DNA from: Acidobacteriota bacterium
GTDB lineage: Bacteria > Acidobacteriota > Vicinamibacteria > Vicinamibacterales > 2-12-FULL-66-21
Assembly (NCBI GenBank): GCA_003222675.1
Contig: QHWT01000049.1
Location: forward strand, 1 to 64,000
Direction of reading: 5' to 3'
Length of the DNA stretch: 64,000 nucleotides
Part shown: piece after piece, positions 1 through 8,684 of the stretch
How the letters are laid out: the number at the start of each line of letters is the position of its first letter
How positions within the stretch are numbered: position 1 is the stretch's first letter
The notes under the pieces: model-generated
Told to the model about the DNA's origin: nothing
The model's database searches: none
What the model saw: the letters and a program-made list of their open reading frames with translations, nothing else
Position numbers and translations under genes: made by a program

Positions 1-720
1 CTGATTCACGCGCGCAATGCGTCCGAGTGGACCGGACCCACAGGCAACAACACGTGGCTGCTCCCGGGCCGCGCGCCGGCGCTCGTCGATGCGGGCGTCG
101 GTCACCCCGAGCATCTCGCGGACCTCGAACGCGCGCTCGGTGGAGCGGCGCTCGCACGCGTGTTCATCACGCACGGACATCAGGATCACGTCGCGGGGCT
201 GCCGGCGCTCGGTGCAAGATGGCCGGAGCTGGAGGTGATCGACGGAGCATTTCTTCCGCCTTCAGGCGGAAGTTTCGCGGCTGGAGACACGATGCTGCGC
301 GTGATCGCCACTCCCGGGCACGCGCCCGATCACCTCTGCTTCTTTGACGAGCAGTCGGGAGATCTCTATTGCGGTGATCTCGCGCGGCTGGGCGGCAGCG
401 TCGTGATCCCGGCCAGCAAGGGAGGCAACCTGCGCGAGTATCTCGCCTCGCTGGAGGCCGTCCGCGCGTTGCACCCGCGGCGGCTGCTGCCGGGCCACGG
501 ACCGATCGTCGACGATCCGACTGGGTTGATCGATGAATACGTCGCGCACCGGGAAATGCGCGATCGGCAGATCCTCGAGGCGATCGCGTCAGGCGCGCGG
601 ACGCCCGAGCAGATCGCCGAGCGCGTTTATCCCGAGCTGTCGCCGACGCTGAAGCGCGCGGCCGCGGATACTGTGGAGGCGCATCTGCGGAAGCTGCGGG
701 AAGAACGTCGGGTCAGATAG
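1..720 (+). CDS. MBL-fold metallo-hydrolase, LACTB2-like (5' end cut by window)
   Basis: The reading frame is open from the first base, so the gene starts upstream of the window. The visible 239 residues carry the metallo-beta-lactamase signature THGHQDH (bases about 169-189), a second ligand region HAPDH, the YCGD segment that supplies the bridging Asp, and a late LLPGHGP motif with the last metal-binding His. The remaining 60 residues or so are helical and basic, like the winged-helix tail of the LACTB2 / RNase-Z-like endoribonuclease branch. A di-zinc hydrolase acting on a phosphodiester or thioester is therefore likely, but the substrate cannot be read from sequence. The stop codon is TAG at 718-720. 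The next gene is convergent, separated by a 78-bp spacer. Confidence 0.85.
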   Translation: MIHARNASEWTGPTGNNTWLLPGRAPALVDAGVGHPEHLADLERALGGAALARVFITHGHQDHVAGLPALGARWPELEVIDGAFLPPSGGSFAAGDTMLRVIATPGHAPDHLCFFDEQSGDLYCGDLARLGGSVVIPASKGGNLREYLASLEAVRALHPRRLLPGHGPIVDDPTGLIDEYVAHREMRDRQILEAIASGARTPEQIAERVYPELSPTLKRAAADTVEAHLRKLREERRVR

Positions 721-798
721 AGGCCGCGGAGGGATCTACTCAGAGGCCACGGAAGCCACAGAGAATTTCTTTCTAATTTTAAGGTCTCCGTGACCTCT

Positions 799-1194
799 CT
801 ATGCAGGCTGGAACCCCGGCGGAATATCGGGCGACCGCTCGGGCTTCTTCGCGGCCTTCGGCAGCGCGTCGCGGACGACCTGCTCCAGCTCCTCGAGATA
901 CGCGACGAACCGAGCGCGGCCGTCGGTGCTCAGACGATAGAGGGTCTGCGGGCGGCCGCCTTCGGATCCGCGCCATGCCTCGACCAGTCCGGCATCCTGC
1001 AGCACGTCGATGTGACGGCTCAGATTTCCGTCCGTCAGCGCGCAGAGCCGCTTCAATTCGGTGAACAGCACGCCTTCCGGCCGCGTGACGAGCGACGTCA
1101 TGATCCCGAGCCGTGCCTTCTCGTGCAGCACGCGATCGAGGCCCTCGTACGCGTAACGCCCGGGCTCGTCCTTGTGCGATGTTTTCCGCGCCAT
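799..1194 (-). CDS. Winged-helix transcriptional regulator (ArsR/MarR-like)
   Basis: A 131-residue protein. After a basic N-terminus it has a typical wHTH: the segment around HEKARLGIMTSLV, then LFTELKRLCALTDGNLSRHIDVLQ as recognition helix region, and a wing with GGRPQTLYRLS. A C-terminal helix follows (EELEQVVRDAL), usually used for dimerisation. This layout matches the HTH_27 type of small regulators that control an adjacent membrane protein. The ATG at 1194-1192 overlaps the TGA of the upstream gene by one base (TGATG), so the two are almost certainly cotranscribed and translationally coupled. The ligand is unknown. Confidence 0.85.
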   Translation of the reverse strand: MARKTSHKDEPGRYAYEGLDRVLHEKARLGIMTSLVTRPEGVLFTELKRLCALTDGNLSRHIDVLQDAGLVEAWRGSEGGRPQTLYRLSTDGRARFVAYLEELEQVVRDALPKAAKKPERSPDIPPGFQPA

Positions 1195-1790
1195 CAGTCT
1201 CGCTCCAGATTCCACCAGAGGACGCCCGCCGCGAGCAGCTGGCCCACGCCGAACGTGCCGCCAACCCACCATCCGTTCAAGACTCCCGGACCGCGCGCGA
1301 TCCACAGCAGCGTGAATCCCGCGGCATAGTAGAACAACGCGACGTAGCCGCTCGCGCGCGGCAGATACGGGCGCGAGGCAAACGTCCCGATCCCGAAGCA
1401 GATCGCCCAGAGGCCAGGCAGCAGCGGCACCAGTGCGGCGCTCAGGTGCGCGAAGCACACCGAGATTGCCGCACCCGCGGCGACACTCGGGAGGAACTGC
1501 CCGACGACCTGGCGCGTCCGCCTTCTTCCAGCGGCCTCGTCGCGCACCACGTAGTTGTGGATGATCTCGCTCGCGCCGACGAAGCCGGCCGACAGCGCTA
1601 TCGCGCCCCAGTAGATCACGAAGCCGATCGGATCCGCCACGCCGAGCGCGCGCGGCTGCAGCCACGCCGCCACGAGGCCGATCAGTCCCGACGCCGCGAC
1701 CGGCAGCGAGCGATAGCCGCGGTAGACCTCACCCTTGGCGATCTGTGCATGGATTTCTTCGATCTGATCCAGCGCGCGGCCGACATCCAC
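1194..1790 (-). CDS. Multi-pass membrane protein cotranscribed with wHTH regulator
   Basis: The frame is open as far as 2087, but everything above about 1800 is translated low-complexity repeat, so I place the start at the GTG at 1790, giving 198 residues beginning VDVGRALDQIEEIHAQI. A short soluble helix is followed by about five hydrophobic segments (SLPVAASGLIGLVAAWL, IGFVIYWGAIALSAGFVG, FLPSVAAGAAISVCFAHL, ALVPLLPGLWAICFGIG, YVALFYYAAGFTLLWIA). No catalytic motif is visible. Pairs of this kind of membrane protein with a small wHTH regulator recur in Acidobacteriota, but their role is not known to me. No Shine-Dalgarno sequence supports the GTG, so the exact start is uncertain. Confidence 0.65.
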   Translation of the reverse strand: MDVGRALDQIEEIHAQIAKGEVYRGYRSLPVAASGLIGLVAAWLQPRALGVADPIGFVIYWGAIALSAGFVGASEIIHNYVVRDEAAGRRRTRQVVGQFLPSVAAGAAISVCFAHLSAALVPLLPGLWAICFGIGTFASRPYLPRASGYVALFYYAAGFTLLWIARGPGVLNGWWVGGTFGVGQLLAAGVLWWNLERD

Positions 1791-1840
1791 CGAACTACTT
1801 TGCGTCAGAGAGTCGCGTCTGTCAACTTTCGCACGCAGAG

Positions 1841-2042
1841 AAGGTTCCACGTTCCAGAGTTCCCCGGGTTCCCAGTTCGTGTTCTTCGGGTTCCAGTCGT
1901 TCGTGGTTCTCGGTTCCAATGGACGCAGCCCACCCGACACAGAACGAAGACACGCGAAGGAGAACCGAGAACCGAGAACCGAGAACCGAGAACCGCGAGA
2001 ACCAGAACCTGAGGAACGTTGGAACCGTGGAACCCGGAACCC
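1841..2042. repeat. Heptad island A: two-armed inverted low-complexity repeat
   Basis: The left arm (about 1841-1918) is built from GGTTCC/GGTTC words. The right arm (about 1958-2042) is built from their complement, including five tandem GAGAACC heptamers at about 1975-2009 and then GGAACC words. The centre (1920-1957) is ordinary sequence. Together the arms form a large imperfect inverted repeat between two divergent genes. Confidence 0.8.
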
Positions 2043-2050
2043 ACTCAGAG

Positions 2051-2056
2051 TACGCT
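2051..2056 (+). promoter_or_regulatory. Candidate leaderless -10 box (TACGCT) of the sulfurtransferase gene
   Basis: TACGCT fits TANNNT and lies at -12 to -7 relative to the A of the ATG at 2063, the spacing expected when transcription starts on the start codon itself. No Shine-Dalgarno sequence precedes the ATG. Confidence 0.4.
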
Positions 2057-2062
2057 GTAAAG

Positions 2063-2896
2063 ATGGACAAAGGGTTCGCGAACCCACAGTTGCTGACGGT
2101 GCCGCAGGATCTCGCCGCTGCGATCGAAAAGAATGCGAAGCTGCTCATCCTCGACCTCCGTCCTGCCGAAGACTTTGCGGCCGGGCACATCCCGGGCGCC
2201 GTTCATCTCGATCTCTGGGGCGTGTCGCTCATCGACACCGATCCGGCGCCGCTGAAGGCATTCATGTGGATGATCGACCACGTGCTCGTGTTTCGCGGTG
2301 TGGACGGTGAGACGCCGATCGTCGTGTACGACGAGCAGTCGGGGATCCGCGCGGCGCGCGCGTTCTGGTTCCTCGAGTACTTCGGGCATCCGCGCGTGCA
2401 GATGCTGGACGGCGGGTTCAACGCGTGGGTGCGCGCCGGACTGCCCGTCACGCGCGATGCCGCGGCGCCGCCGAAGAGCACGTGGAGCGGCACGCCGCAA
2501 CCCTCGCGCATCGCGTCGTGGCGCGACGTGAAGGACCGCCTGAACAGCCGCGACGCCGTGATTCTCGACACGCGGACCGACGGCGAGTACTACGGCACTA
2601 CCGTTCGCGCGAAGCGCGGCGGCGCGATCCCCGGCGCCGTGCACATCGAATGGACCCGCAATCTCACACCCGCGGGAGACTTCAAGCCCGCTTCGGAGCT
2701 TCGCGCGATGTACGAATCCGCCGGCGTCACGCCCGACAAAGAGGTCGTGAGCTATTGCCAGGGGGGCTACCGTGCCGCGCACGGCTACCTTGCGCTGCGG
2801 CTGCTCGGCTATCCACGCGTGCGCAACTACACAGGATCGTGGAAAGAGTGGGGCGATCGAGAGGACCTGCCGATTGACGTGCCGCGTCCGGAGTAA
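2063..2896 (+). CDS. Two-domain sulfurtransferase (thiosulfate/3-mercaptopyruvate type)
   Basis: A 277-residue tandem rhodanese. The N-terminal domain (about residues 10-130) has the CH2-type stretches LILDLRPAEDFAAGHIPGA and MLDGGFNAW, but an Asp (VVYDEQSG) at the active-site Cys position, so it is the inactive half. The C-terminal domain (about 150-277) has the active loop CQGGYRA with Cys232, and GSWKEWG. The enzyme moves sulfane sulfur from thiosulfate or mercaptopyruvate to cyanide or thiol acceptors. The loop CQGGYR does not clearly separate the two substrate classes. The ATG at 2063 was chosen because upstream codons are translated repeat. It is monocistronic. Confidence 0.9.
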   Translation: MDKGFANPQLLTVPQDLAAAIEKNAKLLILDLRPAEDFAAGHIPGAVHLDLWGVSLIDTDPAPLKAFMWMIDHVLVFRGVDGETPIVVYDEQSGIRAARAFWFLEYFGHPRVQMLDGGFNAWVRAGLPVTRDAAAPPKSTWSGTPQPSRIASWRDVKDRLNSRDAVILDTRTDGEYYGTTVRAKRGGAIPGAVHIEWTRNLTPAGDFKPASELRAMYESAGVTPDKEVVSYCQGGYRAAHGYLALRLLGYPRVRNYTGSWKEWGDREDLPIDVPRPE

Positions 2897-3223
2897 GTCG
2901 CGCGCCCTGCGATTTCGTTCGCGTCACGGATCTTTGCTTGCCGCGATCATTGCGGTGTGATGGGCGGGACGTGCCGGTCCCTTGTGATCCGCGTGGGGTC
3001 TCGTTTCACAATCTCGGCAACGCGCACTGTCAGGCAACGATTTCTCGCAGAGGTCGCAAAGCACGCGGAGCGTTTGTTGCGGGCGTACACAATCGCTGCG
3101 TCCGTCTTGGTGCCTGAGTGGTGAAACGTTAACCAGTTGAAGTTCTCTGCGAGCTCTGAGCCTCTGCGTGACTACGTCCCTCCACGATCCTCTTCTTCGA
3201 AAACGCAGTACAATCCACCGGTT
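2897..3223. other. Gene-free spacer (327 bp)
   Basis: No supported reading frame and no tandem repeat. A TACAAT hexamer at 3209-3214 lies 10-15 bases before the next ATG and is the most likely -10 element for the dipeptidase gene. A weak hairpin (GGGAC/GTCCC) near 2967 could help end transcription of the upstream gene. Confidence 0.5.
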
Positions 3224-4591
3224 ATGAACAACGTGATCGACTTCATCAACACGCATCGCGACCGCTATGTCGACGAGCTGAAACAGTACCTCGCGATCCC
3301 GAGCATCAGCGCCCTGCCCGAGCACAAGGCGGACGTGCGGCGCACGGCCGAATGGTCGACCGAGGAGATGCGGCGGATTGGACTGCAGAACGTGCGCCTG
3401 ATCGAGACACCGGGGTTTCCCGTGGTGTACGGCGACTGGCTTGGTGCGCAGGGGGCGCCGACGATCCTCTTCTACGGGCACTACGACGTGCAGCCGGTCG
3501 ATCCCCTCGAGCTGTGGGAGTCTCCGCCATTCGAGGCGACCGTCCGTGACGGCGAGATCTACGCGCGCGGCGCGGCCGACGACAAGGGACAGGTGTTCAT
3601 GCACTTCAAGGCGATCGAAGCGCACCTGAAGCAGAACGGCCGGCTGCCGGTGAATATGAAAATCATTCTCGAGGGAGAAGAGGAAGTCGGGTCGGCAAAC
3701 CTCGACAACTTCGTGAAGGATCATCGCGACGAGCTGAAGGCCGACGTGGTCGTCATCTCCGATTCGCCGATGTTCGACCGCGGTATTCCGTCGATCTGCT
3801 ACGGCCTCCGAGGCCTCGTGTACTTCCAGATCGATCTGCGCGGCACGAAGAGCGATCTCCACTCCGGATCGTTCGGCGGCGCGGTGGCCAATCCGGCGTT
3901 CGTCCTCGCGAACGTCCTCGCGCAGATGAAGGATCGCGGCGGCCACGTCAAGATTCCAGGCTTCTACGATGACGTGCGCGAGCTGCGTGAGGAGGAGCGC
4001 GACCAGTGGAAGCGACTCCCGTTCAACGAGAAGCGCTACGCGAAGGAGCTCGGCGCGCCGCGGTTGTTCGGCGAAACCGGCTACTCGACGCTCGAGCGCG
4101 TGTGGGCGCGGCCGACCTTCGAGGTCAACGGCATCCTCTCGGGCTTCACCGGCGAAGGCGCGAAGACGGTGATTCCCGCCGTCGCCATGGCGAAGGTGAG
4201 CATGCGGCTCGTGCCGAACCAGGATCCGGACAAGATCGCGCAGCTCTTCGAGGATCACATAAAGAAGGTGGCGCCGAAGACCGTCGACGTGAAGGTGACG
4301 CGCATGCACGGCGGGAAGCCGTGGATGACCGAGTTCGACAACAAGTTCGTACAGGCCGCGGGACGTGCGATTGAAAAGGGCTTCGGCAAGACGCCCGTGT
4401 TCAACCGCGAAGGGGGATCGATTCCGGTCGTCGCGACGTTCCAAGAGATTCTCGGGCTGCCGTCAGTGCTGTTCGGTGTCGGACTGCCCGACGAGAACGC
4501 CCACGCGCCAAACGAGAAGCTCGATCTTGGAAACTTCCACGGCGGGATCATCGCGTCCGCCTATTTGTACGACGAGGTGGCGAAGGGATAG
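3224..4591 (+). CDS. M20-family dipeptidase / metallopeptidase
   Basis: A 455-residue cytosolic di-zinc peptidase of the ArgE/DapE/CPG2 superfamily, dipeptidase (carnosinase-like) branch. Metal site 1 is GHYDVQPV with His86 and Asp88. The bridging Asp is in ARGAADDKG (about 119). The catalytic Glu and its metal-binding neighbour are in EGEEEVGS (about 152-153). A further ligand Asp follows in ISDSPMFD, and the C-terminal His is in ENAHAPNE. The lid/dimerisation domain begins with HSGSFGG. Length fits the family (440-470). The start ATG at 3224 precedes MNNVIDFIN. Upstream codons in the same frame look non-coding. The likely substrates are dipeptides or N-acyl amino acids. Confidence 0.92.
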   Translation: MNNVIDFINTHRDRYVDELKQYLAIPSISALPEHKADVRRTAEWSTEEMRRIGLQNVRLIETPGFPVVYGDWLGAQGAPTILFYGHYDVQPVDPLELWESPPFEATVRDGEIYARGAADDKGQVFMHFKAIEAHLKQNGRLPVNMKIILEGEEEVGSANLDNFVKDHRDELKADVVVISDSPMFDRGIPSICYGLRGLVYFQIDLRGTKSDLHSGSFGGAVANPAFVLANVLAQMKDRGGHVKIPGFYDDVRELREEERDQWKRLPFNEKRYAKELGAPRLFGETGYSTLERVWARPTFEVNGILSGFTGEGAKTVIPAVAMAKVSMRLVPNQDPDKIAQLFEDHIKKVAPKTVDVKVTRMHGGKPWMTEFDNKFVQAAGRAIEKGFGKTPVFNREGGSIPVVATFQEILGLPSVLFGVGLPDENAHAPNEKLDLGNFHGGIIASAYLYDEVAKG

Positions 4592-4605
4592 CTGATGCCG
4601 ATGCG

Positions 4606-4710
4606 CGAAGTGCGAGGCGCGAAGCCCGAAGCCCCTGAAGCCCGAAGCCCCTAAAGCCCGAAGCCCCTGAAGCCTGAAGCCCCTGAAGCCTGAAGCCCGG
4701 AGCCCGAAGC
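4606..4710. repeat. Heptad island B (GAAGCCC words)
   Basis: About a dozen copies of GAAGCCC/GAAGCCT separated by 0-2 bases fill the space between two convergent genes. The last copy abuts the TAG stop of the kinase gene at 4711-4713. Confidence 0.85.
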
Positions 4711-7164
4711 CTATTTCAGTCCCAGCGCCGCTCGGACCCGGCGATCGCGGGTCAACTCTTCCAGGCCGGGCCGCCCGAGGAAAGGCGTGCACAGCGCGTA
4801 GCGCGCACGGCAGGCGACGAGCGCGCCGGCCGCCACTTTCGTTCGCCCGAGCGCGGCGTTCACGACGATAACGGCGTAGTACCAGTCTTCGTTGCGGTCG
4901 GGCTGTGACCCGAGCGTCGCGAGCACGCGATCGGCATCCGCCGTCCGCCCGAGCCGCGCATACGCGTAGCCGAGATCCGTCAGCAGGTACGGCGCCTGCC
5001 CCGCGATACGGACGGCGGCCTCGAGCTCGGCGGCCGCATTCACGTAGTCGCCCAGGTCGAGATGGACCAGCGCGAATTGACGATGACCCTCGGCGAACTC
5101 CGGGTACAGCGAGACCAGCAGCCGCAGTTGCTCGCGCGCCTCCGGCAGCCGGCCCGCGACGCGGTAAATGCTCCCCGCATCCGAGGCGACCGACTTCGAC
5201 AGCGGATCGACGGCTCGCGCGCGCTCGATTTCCGCGATCGCCGCCTCGTGGCGTCCCTGCCCGTTCAGCGCCAGCGCATACCACTGACGCGCGGCCGCGT
5301 TGTTCGGATCGCGATCGATCGCCGCGCGGAACTGCTTGAACGCCTCGAGGACGTCCTCGTCCGCCTCGTAGGTGATATAGCCCAGGACCGCGTACGGCAT
5401 CGACAGGCGTTCGTCGAGCCTGAGCGCTTCGTTCGCGGCTTGCCGCGCGCGCGCGTAGGAGTCGCGATGCGGAAGGACGGCGAACGCGCCCAGCAGGATG
5501 TAGGTCTCGGCGAGCCCCGCGTGCGCGGGCGCATACGTCGCGTCCTGCTCGATGGCCCGATCGAACAGGTCGCGCGCCGCGCGCAGTCCGTCGGGCGTGC
5601 GCTTGTTCACCTGGTAGCGTCCCTGCAGGAACAGATCGTAGGCGCGCGCATCAACCGCCCGCACACCGGGCCGCCTCATCGTCCTCTCCAGCGCGGCGAT
5701 GACGGCGCGGCCCAGGCCGTCCTGCATCTCCGGGACGCGTGCCTCCTCCTGTTCGAGCGTGCGGCGCCACATGTTCTGATCGGTCCGCGGATCGATGAGC
5801 CGCGCGTCGATCTTGACCAGCCCGTCGTGCCGCCGCACCGACCCTTCGATGACGGCATCCACGTTCAGCTCGCGCGCGATGTCCGCCAGCGGCTTCTGGT
5901 GATCCCGGTAGTACATCGATGACGTGCGCGAGATCACGCGCAGCGACGACACGTCCGACAGATCCTGGATCAGCTCGTCGACGATCCCGTCGGCGACGTA
6001 TCGTCCGCGATCGTCGCCCGACAGATCCTCGAACGGCAGGACCGCGATCGACGAGACGTTGACGCGCGGCGTCGCGAATCGGAGGACGCGCCAGCCGCCC
6101 GCCGCGATGACTGCGGCGAGCGACACCGCGATCGCGGCCGCCACGACGCTGCGGCGTCCTGGCCGCTGTGACGTGAGCGACGTCGCGGCCTCCCCGCGCA
6201 ACGCCGCTTCGAGCGCCCCCGCGGTAGGGAACCGCTCGTTCGGCTCCGGTTCCATCGCACGCTCGATCACCGCGACGAAGCTGACGGGGAGCTCCGGGCG
6301 CAGATCGCGGAGGTGACGGCGCGGCACGCTTCCGCTGCGCAGATCGTCGAGCCGCGTGGCGGCGAACGGATACGTGCCGGTGACGAGATAGAAGAGCAGC
6401 ACGCCGATGCTGTACACATCGGAGCGGACGGTGGCCGCGTGCCCCGCGATCACCTCCGGCGCCATGTACATCGGCGTCCCGGCCAGCGCCGCCCTCGTCT
6501 GCAGCGCGGCGGCGATGCGATCTTCGCCGGCGCCGAGATCCATGACGACGATCCGCCCGCCGACCTCGCGCATCACGTTCTGCGCCTTGATGTCGCGGTG
6601 GAGCAGCCCCGCCCTGTGCACCGCCGCGACCGATCGGCACACGTCGATGCCGATGAGCGTCGCTTCCTGCGCGCCGAAGGGACCCTGGTCGCGGAGGATG
6701 CGCGCGAGCGTGCGCCCCTGGATGAATTCCATCCACAGCCCCACGCGCCCATCAAAGCGTTCCACGCCGTACACGGACACGAAGTTCGGATGGCGAACGC
6801 GCGCGAGCGATCGCCCTTCCTGGATCGCCTCCGCCTCGTCGTGCAGCAGCTTCAGCGCCACCTCGCGGTCGAGGCTCTCGTCCCACGCGCGGAACACCTC
6901 GCCGAACGATCCGCGGCCGAGCGGCTCGAGGATCCGCAGCCGCCCCCAGCGCGAAGGATGCTGCGGCGCCGGTTCGGCCGGATCGGCGGCGCCGGCGGAG
7001 CCGTGCAGCACCGCGACGTCGTGCAGAACGCGAAGATTTTTGATCGCGGATCTGAGGCCGTCGTTCCCGGCCGACGATTCCTCGGCGGCCCAGTCGATCG
7101 AGCGTCCTTCGAGGATGAGCGCGGCGAGCGATTCGAGGCGATCGCGATCAGGCTCGTGACTCAT
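4711..7164 (-). CDS. Ser/Thr protein kinase with TolB-like and TPR domains
   Basis: An 817-residue membrane-anchored kinase. Residues 1-70 are a helical N-terminus. The kinase domain (about 73-325) has the glycine loop GRGSFGEV, the ATP-binding Lys105 in VALKLL, the catalytic HRDIKAQN (189-196), DLG in place of DFG (209-211), and activation/P+1 segment GTPMYMAPE. All key catalytic residues are present. One membrane helix lies at about 339-358. A TolB/FlgO-like N-terminal domain (about 368-470, starting SIAVLPFEDLSGD) and a long TPR tail (about 490-817) follow. The topology places the TPRs outside the cytoplasm. The ECF sigma factor gene ends 20 bp upstream on the same strand, so the two form an operon. 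The kinase probably controls that sigma factor or acts with it. Confidence 0.92.
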   Translation of the reverse strand: MSHEPDRDRLESLAALILEGRSIDWAAEESSAGNDGLRSAIKNLRVLHDVAVLHGSAGAADPAEPAPQHPSRWGRLRILEPLGRGSFGEVFRAWDESLDREVALKLLHDEAEAIQEGRSLARVRHPNFVSVYGVERFDGRVGLWMEFIQGRTLARILRDQGPFGAQEATLIGIDVCRSVAAVHRAGLLHRDIKAQNVMREVGGRIVVMDLGAGEDRIAAALQTRAALAGTPMYMAPEVIAGHAATVRSDVYSIGVLLFYLVTGTYPFAATRLDDLRSGSVPRRHLRDLRPELPVSFVAVIERAMEPEPNERFPTAGALEAALRGEAATSLTSQRPGRRSVVAAAIAVSLAAVIAAGGWRVLRFATPRVNVSSIAVLPFEDLSGDDRGRYVADGIVDELIQDLSDVSSLRVISRTSSMYYRDHQKPLADIARELNVDAVIEGSVRRHDGLVKIDARLIDPRTDQNMWRRTLEQEEARVPEMQDGLGRAVIAALERTMRRPGVRAVDARAYDLFLQGRYQVNKRTPDGLRAARDLFDRAIEQDATYAPAHAGLAETYILLGAFAVLPHRDSYARARQAANEALRLDERLSMPYAVLGYITYEADEDVLEAFKQFRAAIDRDPNNAAARQWYALALNGQGRHEAAIAEIERARAVDPLSKSVASDAGSIYRVAGRLPEAREQLRLLVSLYPEFAEGHRQFALVHLDLGDYVNAAAELEAAVRIAGQAPYLLTDLGYAYARLGRTADADRVLATLGSQPDRNEDWYYAVIVVNAALGRTKVAAGALVACRARYALCTPFLGRPGLEELTRDRRVRAALGLK

Positions 7165-7184
7165 GACTCACGCTTCATGCTGGC

Positions 7185-7832
7185 TCATGCCGCCGCCGGC
7201 TTGGGCCCTGGGCCACCCGGAGCCTTGGGCCCCGCGTCTTGAGCCCGACGTCTGAGCTCTGTCGAAGGGCCCATCGCTTCGGCAAGGCGCACCAGCGCGC
7301 GCGCGACCGCGACGCGCGCCGCATCGCGCGACGGCTTCTCGAAAATCGACGCGAGCTCGTCGTTCGTGTAGCCCATCTCGACGCGCGCAACGATCATCTC
7401 GCGATCCTCGTCGGCGAGCGACGTCAGGCCGGCTTCGTAGCGGTCCGTCATCTCGCGGCCGATCGCCTGCTCGAGCGGCGACGGGCCGTCGTGGACGTGG
7501 TCCTCCGGAATCGTCATGATGGCCGGCCGCCGGGCCGCGCGGCGGAACTGGCTGCGGACGCGATTGAGCACGGCCTGCCGCAGGTACGCCTGCAGCGCAC
7601 CGTCGTGCCGGTGCTCGAAGCCATCGAGGTGCTTGAGGGAATCAATGAGGGTGTCGTGCACCAGGTCTTCGGTGTCGCCGCCGTCACGCGCCCAGACGGG
7701 CACGCGGCCGCTGGCCCACCGGCGCAACCGAGGCAGGTAGCGGGCAATCAGCGCGTCGAGCGCCTGTACATCTCCCGCCCTCGCGCGCGCGAGCAGCGTA
7801 GCCGAACCGTGTTCGACAAACGAGTGTTCCAA
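7185..7832 (-). CDS. ECF-type RNA polymerase sigma factor
   Basis: A 215-residue sigma-70 family protein. Region 2 covers about residues 20-95 (IARYLPRLRRWASG, then DTEDLVHDTLIDSLKHLDGFE, the usual -10 recognition helix). Region 4 covers about 135-195 (LTSLADEDREMIVARVEMGYTNDELASIF...ARVAVARALVRL). A low-complexity Gly/Pro/Ala tail ends the protein. It resembles the ECF groups genetically linked to Ser/Thr kinases. The start is a TTG at 7832, with an AGGAGG-like sequence about 11 bases upstream. No anti-sigma factor gene is adjacent, and the kinase just downstream is the obvious partner. Confidence 0.88.
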   Translation of the reverse strand: MEHSFVEHGSATLLARARAGDVQALDALIARYLPRLRRWASGRVPVWARDGGDTEDLVHDTLIDSLKHLDGFEHRHDGALQAYLRQAVLNRVRSQFRRAARRPAIMTIPEDHVHDGPSPLEQAIGREMTDRYEAGLTSLADEDREMIVARVEMGYTNDELASIFEKPSRDAARVAVARALVRLAEAMGPSTELRRRAQDAGPKAPGGPGPKPAAA

Positions 7833-8019
7833 CCTCCGCTCTCCCTCCTATACGCGGAGGTTGCCCGCTATAGCGCAACGCGCGACGGCCGGCCCGTCAC
7901 CGGCGTCACACCGAGAGCTGCGGCGGGCAAGCCCTGGCAAGGTGGCTCATTCTAACCTGTTCGCTTTTCCATCCGGCGGCGTTTTAGGGAAGAGGAGGAC
8001 GTGCGTACGCACGCTCACC

Positions 8020-8226
8020 ATGCCGCACACACACAAACTGACCCCACGTGAGCGTGAAATCGTGCGCGGTATTACGCGGGGCCATTCGAACCGGGAAATT
8101 GCCTCGGAGCTCGGGATTTCCGAGCAGACCGTCAAGAATCAGCTCACGATAGTCTTCCAGAAGCTGCACACCAAGAACCGCCTGGAGCTGGCGGTCTACG
8201 CGCTGCGCCACGGCCTGCACGTTTGA
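8020..8226 (+). CDS. Small LuxR/GerE-type HTH regulator
   Basis: A 68-residue protein that is almost entirely a GerE helix-turn-helix: LTPREREIVRGITRGHSNREIASELGISEQTVKNQLTIVFQKL. No receiver or autoinducer domain precedes it. The ATG at 8020 is the only credible start. The purine-rich GAGGAGG is about 20 bases upstream, which is far for a ribosome binding site. It is transcribed divergently from the sigma-kinase operon across a 187-bp spacer, so it may regulate that operon. A stand-alone HTH of this size needs another protein or its own dimer for control. Confidence 0.8.
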   Translation: MPHTHKLTPREREIVRGITRGHSNREIASELGISEQTVKNQLTIVFQKLHTKNRLELAVYALRHGLHV

Positions 8227-8684
8227 ACGCGGAAAAAATCTCGCCCATAGGTACCGAGGTACCTTCAGAGCCGCGCGCCGGCCGGGTATATTAGTCGTTC
8301 AACCTTCAATTCTTGCGCAACACGCTTCGGTCTGAGCCTGGCCGGGGAGCACTGTGGTTCGAGGTGCGAGGCCGGAGGTCTGGGGTCCGAGGGGCGAGAT
8401 CCGAGGGCCGGGATCCGAGGGCCGAGGGCCGAGGTGCGGTAGACCGAGGTTTTAGTTGTTCCTTCGACCCTTCGACCCTTCGATTGAATGGCACCACGCT
8501 CTCGAATCCCATGAAATGGCTTCAGCACGAAATGTCTTCCTGATTGATGAAAAAGATCCGGATCGGGACTAAAGTACCTTTCCCCCGGTGGCATGACCGG
8601 GTATAGTAACCCGCCTCGTTTTTCCTTCTCAGTCTGTGGTTTAGCCCCCGCCCCCAGCCGGTGGGCCTTGCGCTCGGGGGCTCT
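8227..8684. other. Spacer upstream of the HAF-repeat protein (458 bp)
   Basis: The spacer contains a short inverted repeat AGGTACC-GA-GGTACCT at about 8249-8264, a second GTACC word near 8568, two copies of the word CCGGGTATA followed by a T/G (about 8281 and 8597), and heptad island C. No reading frame is supported. The CCGGGTATA words look like -10 regions, but no -35 can be assigned. Confidence 0.4.
8360..8487. repeat. Heptad island C (GAGNNCC words, then CCTTCGA words)
   Basis: About nine 7-bp units of the form GAG-NN-CC run from 8371 to about 8440. They are followed by TTAGTTGTTCC and three CCTTCGACC words. The same two word types recur on the far side of the next gene in island D. Confidence 0.8.

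Noticed and set aside
8020..8226. Quorum-sensing LuxR solo
   Set aside because: Only the HTH is present, with no autoinducer-binding domain.
8661..8684. GTG start at 8661 for the HAF protein
   Set aside because: The ATG at 8685 gives a clean signal peptide. The extra eight residues weaken it.
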